Origin: Paraburkholderia eburnea
GTDB lineage: Bacteria > Pseudomonadota > Gammaproteobacteria > Burkholderiales > Burkholderiaceae
Direction of reading: 5' to 3'
Length of the DNA stretch: 64,000 nucleotides
NCBI RefSeq assembly: GCF_002917095.1
Contig: NZ_PQGA01000002.1
Coordinates: 1-64,000 of the forward strand
Shown here: positions 25,100 to 34,775 of the stretch, piece by piece
How positions within the stretch are numbered: the first letter of the stretch is position 1
Layout: the number at the start of each line of letters is the position of its first letter
Position numbers and translations under genes: made by a program
The notes under the pieces: model-generated
Told to the model about the DNA's origin: nothing
Seen by the model: the letters and a program-made list of their open reading frames with translations, nothing else
Databases searched by the model: none

Positions 25100-26812
25100 A
25101 TGATCGACTACCAATCACTAACTTTCGACTACGCGCGCTGCCACGAACAAGGCGTGGAGGCTGAAAAGAGCGTGCGTCCTGTCGTAGTCGTCGGCGCGGG
25201 CCCGGTGGGCCTCGCCACGGCGATCGACCTCGCGCAGCAAGGCGTCAATGTCGTGCTGGTGGACGACGATTGCACGCTTTCCACCGGTTCGCGCGCGATC
25301 TGCTTTTCGAAGCGCTCGCTCGATATCTTCGATCGCCTCGGCTGCGGCGAGCGCATGGTCGAGAAGGGCGTGAGCTGGAACGTGGGCAAGGTGTTCCGCA
25401 AGGACGAACTGGTTTACACCTTCAATCTGCTGCCCGAAAGCGGCCATCATCGTCCGGCTTTCGTCAATCTTCAGCAGTACTATGTTGAAGGTTTTCTGCT
25501 CGAACGCGCGCAGGCGCTGCCGAACCTCGAAATCCGCTGGAAAAGCAAGGTCATCGGCCTCGCGCAGCGCGGCGAGCCGCGCACGGACGACGCGCACGTG
25601 GCGCTCGAAATCGACACGCCCGACGGCCCGTATGAACTGCTCGCGCGCTACGTGGTGGCGTCGGACGGCTCGCGCAGTCCCGTGCGCAAGCTCATGGGTC
25701 TCGACAGTCACGGCCGCACGTTCAAGGACCGCTTCCTGATCGCCGACGTGAAGATGGAAGCCGATTTCCCGACCGAACGCTGGTTCTGGTTCGATCCGCC
25801 GTTCCACCCGAACCAGTCGGTGCTGCTGCATCGCCAGCCCGACAACGTCTGGCGTATCGACTTTCAGTTGGGCTGGGATGCCGATCCGGTGCTCGAAAAG
25901 ACGCCCGAACGCGTGATTCCGCGCGTGCGCGCGCTGCTCGGCCCCGATGTGAAATTCGAACTCGAATGGGTGAGCATCTACACGTTCTCGTGCCTGCGCA
26001 TGGACAGCTTCCGCCACGGCAACGTGCTGTTCGCGGGCGATTCGGCACACCTGGTTTCGCCGTTCGGCGCGCGCGGCGCGAATAGCGGCTTCCAGGACAG
26101 CGAAAACCTCGCGTGGAAACTCGCCATGGTGCTGGAGCGCCGCGCGCCCGACGCGCTGCTCGACACCTACGCAAGCGAGCGCGAATTCGCCGCCGACGAA
26201 AACATCCGCAACTCCACGCGCTCGACGGATTTCATCACGCCCAAGAGCGCGGTCAGCCGCGTGTTCCGCGACGCCGTGCTCACGCTGGCGCGCGAGCACG
26301 CGTTTGCGCGCCAGCTCGTGAACAGCGGGCGGCTTTCGGTGCCCGCGGTGCTGCACGAATCGACGCTCAACACGGCCGATGAAGACCGCTTCACAGGTCA
26401 GATGGTGCCGGGTGCCTCGTGCGCCGACGCGCCGCTGACCGATGCGCAAGGCAACGCGCAATGGCTGCTCAAACAGCTTGGCTCGCGCTTCACGGGACTG
26501 CTGTTTTGCCGCACGGGATCGGCGCTCGACACCGAAACGCGCGCCGCGCTCGATGCGCTGGCGGGCGGCGCCGTGCCGCTCGATTTCGTGGCGGTGATCG
26601 AAGGCGAGGGCGCCGCGCCCGCTGCGCTGCCTGCCGGGACGACGGTGTTGCGCGATGCGCAAGGACTTGCCGCGCAGCGCTATGGTGCCCAGGACGGCGC
26701 GTTCTATCTGATTCGTCCGGATCAGCACGTGAGCGCGCGCTGGCATCGCGTCAGCGCGCCGCGTGTGGAGCGCGCGTTGAAGCGGGCGCTGTGCGTGGAA
26801 GGCACGGCATGA
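25100..26812 (+). CDS. FAD-dependent aromatic monooxygenase (MhpA-like)
   Basis: This 570-residue group A flavoprotein hydroxylase has the FAD-binding fingerprint VVVGAGPVGLATAIDLAQQG (glycines about 32, 34, 37). The second motif is VASDGSRSPVRKLMG near 190, and the third is LFAGDSAHLVSPFGARGANS near 310. The C-terminal thioredoxin-like region typical of phenol-hydroxylase-type enzymes follows. ATG 25100 lies after GGAGAGAG, and ATG 25076 is an alternative. It probably hydroxylates a phenolic acid with NAD(P)H and oxygen. The substrate is not determinable from sequence. The gene is 33 bp after the MBL gene, in the same operon. Confidence 0.9.
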   Translation: MIDYQSLTFDYARCHEQGVEAEKSVRPVVVVGAGPVGLATAIDLAQQGVNVVLVDDDCTLSTGSRAICFSKRSLDIFDRLGCGERMVEKGVSWNVGKVFRKDELVYTFNLLPESGHHRPAFVNLQQYYVEGFLLERAQALPNLEIRWKSKVIGLAQRGEPRTDDAHVALEIDTPDGPYELLARYVVASDGSRSPVRKLMGLDSHGRTFKDRFLIADVKMEADFPTERWFWFDPPFHPNQSVLLHRQPDNVWRIDFQLGWDADPVLEKTPERVIPRVRALLGPDVKFELEWVSIYTFSCLRMDSFRHGNVLFAGDSAHLVSPFGARGANSGFQDSENLAWKLAMVLERRAPDALLDTYASEREFAADENIRNSTRSTDFITPKSAVSRVFRDAVLTLAREHAFARQLVNSGRLSVPAVLHESTLNTADEDRFTGQMVPGASCADAPLTDAQGNAQWLLKQLGSRFTGLLFCRTGSALDTETRAALDALAGGAVPLDFVAVIEGEGAAPAALPAGTTVLRDAQGLAAQRYGAQDGAFYLIRPDQHVSARWHRVSAPRVERALKRALCVEGTA

Positions 26813-26927
26813 AGTCATGAAGCGGAAGGCGGCCGCATCGAAGATTAAAACAGCGGCCGCCCTTCGAATCGATTGTGCAGAACATTACGAAACGAACGAC
26901 GAAATACAGATGGGACAGGAGACAACG

Positions 26928-27158
26928 ATGCTGAATACCCAACCCAATCTCGCGCGCCCCGACGACTTCTACGAAGCGCTGATCGATATGCATCGCGACC
27001 TCGACGAGGCACAGAGCCAGTCGGTCAACGCGCAGTTGATTCTGCTGCTGGCCAACCATGTGGGCGAGCACGAGGCGCTGATGGACGCGATTCGCTTCGC
27101 GCGCGCAGGCTTGGCGGTGCCGCCGGCGAATGGATCGGTGGGGAAGCTGGCGGCCTGA
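26928..27158 (+). CDS. DUF2783 domain protein
   Basis: The 76-residue protein starts MLNTQPNLARPDDFYEALID after a well-placed AGGAG (ATG 26928). The body is a helical DUF2783 domain (HRDLDEAQSQSVNAQLILLL, then EHEALMDAIRFARAGL). Genes of this type recur next to FAD monooxygenase genes, so it may be a small accessory subunit. No catalytic motif is visible. It is the last gene of the MBL-monooxygenase operon, and a hairpin follows at 27174. Confidence 0.82.
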   Translation: MLNTQPNLARPDDFYEALIDMHRDLDEAQSQSVNAQLILLLANHVGEHEALMDAIRFARAGLAVPPANGSVGKLAA

Positions 27159-27459
27159 AGGGCAAAACGCGACGCCGGGCACGTAATCCCGGCGATATTC
27201 TCCAGTGTGCGTGCACAGTCGGCGCAATCGTTTGCCAATGCGGCATCTGCATCGATCGAAGTGCTAAAACGTGCCTATGGATTGCATCGCAGGTCGCGCC
27301 GTGAGCGAGGCGTGCTTGCGCGCGCGCAACCCCCATGCAAATTGATTCAAGAACCTCCCGTCCAAGGCCGTAAACGGCAGTCATACGAGAACCAGATCGA
27401 TCGTCCTTGAGCGGGGTGCCGCAGACGGTCGACACGATATCCGCACACGGGGAATCACC
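27159..27459. other. Intergenic stretch before the motor-like cluster
   Basis: I see no gene in these 301 bp. A 7-bp hairpin (CGCCGGG 27174-27180 / CCCGGCG 27189-27195) just after the DUF2783 stop is followed by a weakly T-rich ATATTCT and may end that operon. The remainder presumably carries the promoter of the next gene, which I could not pinpoint. Confidence 0.4.
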
Positions 27460-28671
27460 TTGAATCGCAGTCAGACATGGTCGCGCACAGCCGCGCCGGG
27501 CGAAGTCATCTATTCGGAAGGCTTCGCGGGTGAGCGCCAGCTCTTCGTCATCGCCGACGGCAAAGTCGAAATTTCCACTCGTTGCGAGGAAAAGCGCGTC
27601 GTGACGGCCACGCTGGGCCGCGGCGAATTCTTCGGCGAAAGCGCGCTGTTAGGCGCCGAACCGCGTCCGAGCACCGCCAAGGCGCTGTCGTTCTGCCAGC
27701 TCACCGTCATCCCGGCGAACATCATCGAAGACGAACTCGAGCGCGTTTCGCCGCTGCTGCGTCATGTCGTGCGCACGATGATCCGCCGCGCGAAAGCCAA
27801 GGACGATCAGCTTGCCACCTACACCCACGCCGACTTCATGCCCGGCGTGCTGTCCTATGCACACGTACTGTCGCTGCTGGCCGGCGCCGAGCGTGCCGAG
27901 CCCAAGGGCGGCTGGCTGCGTCAGGGCGCAAGTTCCGGCGCGGGCGAAGTGAGCGTTGCGCTCGCGGACGTCGTGCACAAGTGCCGCGCCGTGGCAGGCC
28001 ATTCGCGCCCGCACGTCATGGCGATGCTGCGCCGCATGGAAAAGCTCAATCTCATCACGATGGAAGCGGGCCAGGCATCTTCGCATCTGGGCGGCGCGGA
28101 AGGCGGCGATGGCGCGCTCGGCCGCCAGGTCGTCACGTTCGACCCGGTGCGGATCATCGATCGCGCGGGACAGGTGGCCGATCACGATCTGGACGTCTCG
28201 ATCAACAGCGAACTCGAACTCATCGAACTGAGCGATCTGGAAGCGCTGATCGGCGTCGAGCGCAAGATGCTGCTCAACAAGCTCTCGCACGGCGAGATCG
28301 CCGACGAACTCTTCGCGTTCAGGAAATCGAAGGTGCTCAACTTCGTCGAGCAAAAGGGCGTTGCGTACTTCAACAAGCGCGCGAATCGCGGTTCGGGCGA
28401 AGTGAATACGCTCGACGATCTGCTGTTTGTCGATCAGCGCACGCTGTTCGACGCGGTCAATGCGCTCGATACCTACGACCTCGCGAAGCTGCTGGCATCG
28501 CTCGAAGATCCTGCTGTGTCGGACCGTCTGCAATCCGTGTTGTCCGAGGCGCGCAAGAACGAGATTTCGTGGCTCATGCGCCGCGAGATCAAGTCTGACC
28601 CGATGGAGCTGGAAGGCATCGAAACGCGCCTGATTAGCGCGGTACGCGAGCTTAGGGCGCACGCCGCGTAA
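27460..28671 (+). CDS. Cyclic-nucleotide-binding / winged-helix / FliG-like fusion protein
   Basis: The 403-residue protein has three parts. Residues 12-95 form a cNMP-binding beta-roll (GEVIYSEGFAGERQLFVIAD; phosphate-cassette-like FGESALLGAEPRPSTAKA). Residues 165-201 resemble a Crp-type winged helix (DVVHKCRAVAGHSRPHVMAM, LRRMEKLNLI). Residues 255-400 resemble the middle/C-terminal domains of the flagellar switch protein FliG (TLDDLLFVDQRTLFDAVNAL, DTYDLAKLLASLEDPAVSDR). It starts with TTG after GGGGAATCACC, and no ATG precedes the domain. Two genes downstream encode MotA- and MotB-like proteins, so this may be a ligand-sensing rotor or clutch for a non-flagellar motor. The FliG match is my own alignment by eye and should be verified. 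Confidence 0.8.
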   Translation: MNRSQTWSRTAAPGEVIYSEGFAGERQLFVIADGKVEISTRCEEKRVVTATLGRGEFFGESALLGAEPRPSTAKALSFCQLTVIPANIIEDELERVSPLLRHVVRTMIRRAKAKDDQLATYTHADFMPGVLSYAHVLSLLAGAERAEPKGGWLRQGASSGAGEVSVALADVVHKCRAVAGHSRPHVMAMLRRMEKLNLITMEAGQASSHLGGAEGGDGALGRQVVTFDPVRIIDRAGQVADHDLDVSINSELELIELSDLEALIGVERKMLLNKLSHGEIADELFAFRKSKVLNFVEQKGVAYFNKRANRGSGEVNTLDDLLFVDQRTLFDAVNALDTYDLAKLLASLEDPAVSDRLQSVLSEARKNEISWLMRREIKSDPMELEGIETRLISAVRELRAHAA

Positions 28672-28803
28672 CGCCCACGATTCTTCCTCGATACATTTGA
28701 GCAAGCGGCTTGCAGGATAGCGTGCCCGCACGATGCGGGCGCGCGGAACCCGCCTGCGCCGCGTTTTCACACGCGCTTTACACGATTTTCACCGGAAATA
28801 CGC

Positions 28804-29604
28804 ATGGATCTGTTGACATTGTTCGGAGTCCTGCTGGGCGGCGCGGCCGTCGTCGTGGGCTTCATGCTCGAAGGCGGCCACTTCGGCTCGCTGCTGCAGC
28901 CCGAAGCGCTCGTGGTCGTGCTGGGCGGCACGCTTGGCGCGGTGATGATCCAGAATACCTGGGCGCGCTTTTTCGATGCGATCCGCCGTTTGCGCACGGT
29001 GTTCGTGCGCGCGCAGCAGGTCGATGAAGCGAGCCTCGCGGCCGTGCTCGAATGGGGCGATCAGGCCAAGCTCAACGGCCTGCTCGCTTTCGAGTCGATG
29101 GACTGGCAAGGCATTCATCCGTTCGCGCGGCGCGGCCTCGAACTGCTGGCGAGCGGCGTTTCGACCGCCGTGCTCGAAGACGCGCTCAACCGCGAGCTGG
29201 AAACCTGGGGCCGCACGCATATGGCGGCGGCGCGCGTCTGGCAGCAGGCGGGCGGCTACGCGCCGACCTTCGGCATTCTGGGTTCCGTGCTCGGCTTGAT
29301 CCAGGTGACCGCGCATCTGGTCGAGCCGTCGCAACTCGGCACGGGCATCGCGGTGGCCTTCGTCGCCACGCTTTACGGTCTCGCGCTTGCCAACCTCGTG
29401 TTCCTGCCGCTCTACGGTAAGATGCGCGCGCATATCGAAAGCGAACTGCGGCTGCGCAAGCTCTATCTGGATGGCCTGCTCGCGATTTCGCGCAAGGAAA
29501 CGCCCCATATGATCGCCACGCGTCTTGCGGGCGAAGTGGGCGCGCGCGGCGAAGCCAACGCCTGGGCGCGCCAGAATGCGCAGGCCGGCGCAACCGTCAA
29601 TTAA
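28804..29604 (+). CDS. MotA-like proton-channel stator protein
   Basis: This 266-residue inner-membrane protein of the MotA/TolQ/ExbB family has helices at about 3-21, 33-52, 148-171 and 184-205. A cytoplasmic loop of about 95 residues lies between helices 2 and 3. The two conserved channel prolines are present in GGYAPTFGILGSVLGLI (P154) and ALANLVFLPLYGKM (P202). It lacks the long coiled-coil tail of ZorA. It lies 132 bp after the FliG-like gene and 15 bp before the MotB-like gene. No flagellar or chemotaxis gene is near, so a dedicated non-flagellar role is inferred. Confidence 0.9.
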   Translation: MDLLTLFGVLLGGAAVVVGFMLEGGHFGSLLQPEALVVVLGGTLGAVMIQNTWARFFDAIRRLRTVFVRAQQVDEASLAAVLEWGDQAKLNGLLAFESMDWQGIHPFARRGLELLASGVSTAVLEDALNRELETWGRTHMAAARVWQQAGGYAPTFGILGSVLGLIQVTAHLVEPSQLGTGIAVAFVATLYGLALANLVFLPLYGKMRAHIESELRLRKLYLDGLLAISRKETPHMIATRLAGEVGARGEANAWARQNAQAGATVN

Positions 29605-29619
29605 GCGCGGACACCACGC

Positions 29620-30312
29620 ATGCAAACGTCATCCGGCAAGCACCCGGCGCACGATCTGCCGCTGAGCATCCTCGACCACGACGAGGAAGGCGGCGAGCAA
29701 TCGGGCCGCTGGCTGCTGTCCTACGCGGACCTCGTCACGACGATGATGGTGCTGTTCCTCGCGCTCTACGCCATGCAGCTTGCGAAGAGCCACGAGCAGG
29801 CGCTGCGCAGGCAGTCGCTGGCGGTGCAGGCGGGTAGCGTCGCCGCAAGCGCTGCCGCCAGTGCGTCTCAGCCGCCGAACACCGAACGCGCGTTGCTGGC
29901 TTCGCTCGACCCGCTGCGCGCGCGCGGCGAGATCACCATCGCGCCCGTGCCGCACGGCATGGAGATCGGCATCAACGCGAAGATCCTGTTCAATGCGGGC
30001 GATGCCGCGTTGCTGCCCGATTCCTTCGACGTGTTGAGCCGCATCGCGAGCGTGCTGGCGCAGGTGCCCGACGGCAATATCCTCGTGGAAGGGCACACGG
30101 ACAGCACGCCGATCGCCAACGCGCGCTATGCGTCGAACTGGGAGCTGTCCTCGGCGCGCGCGGGCGCGGTCGTGCGCTATCTGGTGGAGCGCGGCGTCGA
30201 GCCGCATCGACTCGCGGCCATCGGCCGGGCCGACAACTTTCCCCTTGTTGCCGGCACCGACCCCGCGAGCCGAGCGCTCAATCGCCGCGTGACGATCGTT
30301 GTGCAGTACTAG
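29620..30312 (+). CDS. MotB/OmpA-like stator protein
   Basis: The 230-residue protein has one N-terminal membrane helix containing the ion-carrying aspartate (SYADLVTTMMVLFLALYAM, about D37). A low-complexity Ala/Ser linker (residues 75-90) follows, then an OmpA-type peptidoglycan-binding domain (VEGHTDSTPI near 150, NWELSSARAGAVVRYLVERG, NRRVTIVV at the end). This is the architecture of MotB and would pair with the MotA-like protein 15 bp upstream as a 5:2 stator. It ends 41 bp before the convergent hydA gene. Confidence 0.9.
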   Translation: MQTSSGKHPAHDLPLSILDHDEEGGEQSGRWLLSYADLVTTMMVLFLALYAMQLAKSHEQALRRQSLAVQAGSVAASAAASASQPPNTERALLASLDPLRARGEITIAPVPHGMEIGINAKILFNAGDAALLPDSFDVLSRIASVLAQVPDGNILVEGHTDSTPIANARYASNWELSSARAGAVVRYLVERGVEPHRLAAIGRADNFPLVAGTDPASRALNRRVTIVVQY

Positions 30313-30353
30313 TTGAACAGCGTGCTGAAACTGCTGGACACCGCTTGCGATGC

Positions 30354-31844
<1,491 letters not shown>

Positions 31845-31853
31845 TCAGTGTTG

Positions 31854-33392
31854 TCAGGCATTCGCGACGCTCGGCCTGCGGCTCTTGCCGAGTTTCATCA
31901 GCAAGCCGTAGACGATGGCGGCGATGGCGAGTCCCACGAACCATGCGTAGGTATAGAGTCCCTTGAACGCGTCGGGCACCGAGGGGAACGCGTTGGGGAA
32001 CGCCTCGTTGAGAAAGCCCGGCAGATTCGGCAGCACGCCCGCGAGCAGCGCGATCACGGCGGCGGGGTTCCAGCCGTTCGTGTAGGCGTATTCGCCGCTT
32101 TCCTCGAAGAGCTGTTCGGTATCCAGGCGCGTGGCGCGAATCAGGAAGTAATCGACCATCAGAATGCCCGCGACCGGGCCTAGCAGCGCCGAATAACCCA
32201 CGAGCCACGTGAAGATATAACCCTGCGTGGTGGCCAGAATCTTCCACGGCATCATGACGATGGCGAGACCCGCCGTGATGAGACCGCCCGTCTTGTACGA
32301 AATGCCCTTGGGCCAGAGGCTCGAAAAGTCGTAGGCCGGGCCAACCAGATTCGCGGCCAGATTGCAGCACATCGTATCGAGCGTGAGGATCACGAGCGCA
32401 ATGCCCACGCCGATGCCTTCCATGCGGCTCGTGAGGTCGATCGGATCCCAGATCGCCTTGCCGTAGATCACGACCGTTGCCGACGTGACCACCACCGACA
32501 CGACGGAAAGCAGCGCCATCGGAATCGGCAAGCCGATCGCCTGGCCGACGAGCTGATCCTTCTGTGTTTTCGCGAAGCGCGTGAAGTCGGGGATATTGAG
32601 CGCGAGCGTGGCCCAGAAGCCGACCATCGCCGTGAGGCTCGGCCAGAACGTGACCCAGAAGAGGCCCGCTTTCTTGCCGCCCGCCGCGAATTGCGACGGT
32701 TGCGAGAGCATGCTGCCCACGCCGCCCGCCTTCGAGCAGGCCCACCAGACCAGCGCCACGCACATCACCACCTTGATCGGCGCGGACCAGCTTTCGAGCC
32801 AGCGGATCGAATCCGTGCCGTGCAGGATGAAGTAGAGCTGGAGCACCCAGAACAGCAGGAAGCACGCGCCCTGGCCAATGGAAATGCCCAGAAACGGCAG
32901 TGCGTCACCCACGAGCGCGTTGTGAAACAGGATGTTGGCGAGCGTGTAGATCGCGCTGCCGCCGAGCCACGATTGAATGCCGTACCAGCCGCACGCCACG
33001 ATGGCGCGCAGCATGGCGGGCAGCTTCGCGCCCTGGGTGCCGAACGACGAGCGCACCAGCACGGCATAGGGGATGCCGTATTTCGCGCCCGCGTGGCCGA
33101 TTGCCAGCATCGGCACGAGCACGATCACGTTGCCGAGCAGCACCGTGATGACCGCCTGCCACGGCGACATGCCCTGCTCGGTCAGCCCCGCCGCGAGCAT
33201 ATAGGAGGCGATGTTCATCACCATCCCCACCCACAGCGCCGCGAAGTGATACCAGCGCCACGTGCGTTGCGCGACCCCCGTGGGCGCGAGGTCGTCGTTG
33301 TACAACTCGCTTGCACTGCGGCGCGCGCTTGCGCCGCTTACATCCCCGCTTGCGTCTCCACTTGCGTCCCCACTCGCTGCTGGCTGGCTCAT
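31854..33392 (-). CDS. NCS1 family nucleobase permease
   Basis: This 512-residue inner-membrane transporter has about 12 helices. Family signs are NDDLAPTGVAQRTWRWYHFA before helix 1, IASYMLAAGLTEQGMSPWQA, and PDFTRFAKTQKDQLVGQAIG. The N-terminus carries a short GDASGDASGDVSG repeat that looks like a local duplication. NCS1 proteins import uracil, allantoin or hydantoin. Position between hydA and preA makes uracil/thymine (or dihydro forms) the likely cargo. GGAGAAC precedes the ATG at 33392. Confidence 0.93.
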   Translation of the reverse strand: MSQPAASGDASGDASGDVSGASARRSASELYNDDLAPTGVAQRTWRWYHFAALWVGMVMNIASYMLAAGLTEQGMSPWQAVITVLLGNVIVLVPMLAIGHAGAKYGIPYAVLVRSSFGTQGAKLPAMLRAIVACGWYGIQSWLGGSAIYTLANILFHNALVGDALPFLGISIGQGACFLLFWVLQLYFILHGTDSIRWLESWSAPIKVVMCVALVWWACSKAGGVGSMLSQPSQFAAGGKKAGLFWVTFWPSLTAMVGFWATLALNIPDFTRFAKTQKDQLVGQAIGLPIPMALLSVVSVVVTSATVVIYGKAIWDPIDLTSRMEGIGVGIALVILTLDTMCCNLAANLVGPAYDFSSLWPKGISYKTGGLITAGLAIVMMPWKILATTQGYIFTWLVGYSALLGPVAGILMVDYFLIRATRLDTEQLFEESGEYAYTNGWNPAAVIALLAGVLPNLPGFLNEAFPNAFPSVPDAFKGLYTYAWFVGLAIAAIVYGLLMKLGKSRRPSVANA

Positions 33393-33446
33393 GATGCGTG
33401 TTCTCCGGGTCTTGTCGTTAGATTTCGGTTGAATGGCAACGAAGGA

Positions 33447-34724
33447 TCAGGCCGCTTTCGGATCGGCCACGCGGGCCGGATTGTTGGGATGCGTGGTCCA
33501 GTTCGAATAGCGGCCCGAGTCGACGCGCTCCATCGTGATGCATTCGTCGACCGGGCAGACATGCATGCATAAATTGCACCCGACGCAATTCGCATCGACG
33601 ACTTCGAAGTGACGCTGACCGTCCTTCGTCGCGGTGATGGCCTGGTGCGAGGTGTCTTCGCAGGCGATATGGCACAGGCCGCACTGGATGCAGCGGTCCT
33701 GATCGATACGCGCCTTGATGTCGTAGTTCAGGTTCAGGTACTGCCAGTCGGTGACGTTCTGCACGGCGCGACCGCGAATCGCGTCGAGGTTCGCATAGCC
33801 CTTGTCGTCCATCCAGTTCGACAGGCCGTCGATCATGTCGCTGACGATTCGGAATCCGTAGTGCATCGCGGCGGTGCACACCTGCACACTGCCCGCGCCC
33901 AGCACCATGAATTCGGCGGCGTCGCGCCAGTCTGAAATACCGCCGATACCCGAGATCGGCAGGCCCTGCGTCTGCGGGTCGCGCGCGATTTCGGCCACCA
34001 TATGCAGCGCGATCGGCTTGGCGGCGGGGCCGCAATAGCCGCCGTGCGTGCCCTTGCCGTCCACGGTCGGCAGCGGCGCCATGACGTCGAGATCGACGCC
34101 GACGATCGAGTTGATGGTGTTGATGAGCGAGACGCCGTCCGCGCCGCCCTTGAGCGCCGCGCGCGCGCCGTGGCGGATGTCGGTGACGTTGGGCGTGAGC
34201 TTGACTAGGCAGGGCATGCGCGTGCCTTCCTTGACCCAGCGCGTGACCATTTCGATGTACTCGGGCACCTGGCCCACGGCCGCGCCCATGCCGCGCTCGC
34301 TCATGCCGTGCGGGCAGCCGAAGTTCAGTTCCACCGCATCGGCGCCGGTGTCCTCCACCAGCGGCAGAATCCATTTCCAGTCGTCCTCGGTGCATGGGAC
34401 CATCAGCGAGACGATCAGTGCACGGTCGGGCCAGTCGCGCTTCACCTGGGCGATTTCCTTGAGATTGACGTCGAGCGGGCGGTCGGTGATCAGTTCGATA
34501 TTGTTCAGGCCCGCGATGCGCTGGCCGCGCCAGGTGGTCGCGCCATAGCGCGAACTCACATTGACCACGTGCGGGTCGAGGCCGAGCGTTTTCCAGACCA
34601 CGCCGCCCCAGCCCGCCTCGAAGGCGCGGTTGACGTTGTAGGCCTTGTCGGTGGGCGGCGCGGAGGCGAGCCAGAACGGATTGGGCGATTCAATACCGGC
34701 AATCGAGCAGCGCAGATCGGCCAT
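33447..34724 (-). CDS. preA: NAD-dependent dihydropyrimidine dehydrogenase, subunit PreA
   Basis: The 425-residue FMN subunit reduces uracil/thymine to the dihydro form. The N-terminal TIM barrel of the dihydroorotate dehydrogenase class contains LNFGCPHGMSERGMG near residue 135 and FMN-binding segments (GISGIGG-type ISGIGGISDW). The C-terminus has two 4Fe-4S clusters (CIQCGLCHIAC, CVGCNLCMHVCP). The active-site loop ends GAAVGQ, where mammalian DPD has a cysteine. AAGGAGTCGC lies before the ATG. It partners with PreT, encoded 51 bp upstream. Confidence 0.95.
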   Translation of the reverse strand: MADLRCSIAGIESPNPFWLASAPPTDKAYNVNRAFEAGWGGVVWKTLGLDPHVVNVSSRYGATTWRGQRIAGLNNIELITDRPLDVNLKEIAQVKRDWPDRALIVSLMVPCTEDDWKWILPLVEDTGADAVELNFGCPHGMSERGMGAAVGQVPEYIEMVTRWVKEGTRMPCLVKLTPNVTDIRHGARAALKGGADGVSLINTINSIVGVDLDVMAPLPTVDGKGTHGGYCGPAAKPIALHMVAEIARDPQTQGLPISGIGGISDWRDAAEFMVLGAGSVQVCTAAMHYGFRIVSDMIDGLSNWMDDKGYANLDAIRGRAVQNVTDWQYLNLNYDIKARIDQDRCIQCGLCHIACEDTSHQAITATKDGQRHFEVVDANCVGCNLCMHVCPVDECITMERVDSGRYSNWTTHPNNPARVADPKAA

Positions 34725-34775
34725 GATGCGACTCCTTGTTTTATCGATGTGGATGTGTCGTCGTGTGCGCGAGGA

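Noticed and set aside
27460..30312. Zorya anti-phage system
   Set aside because: The MotA-like protein is of normal length without the long ZorA tail, and no ZorC, ZorD or ZorE-like gene follows.
33447..34724. PreA as inactive because the mammalian active-site cysteine position reads Val
   Set aside because: As I recall, E. coli PreA also has a non-cysteine residue there, so this is probably normal for the bacterial subunit.
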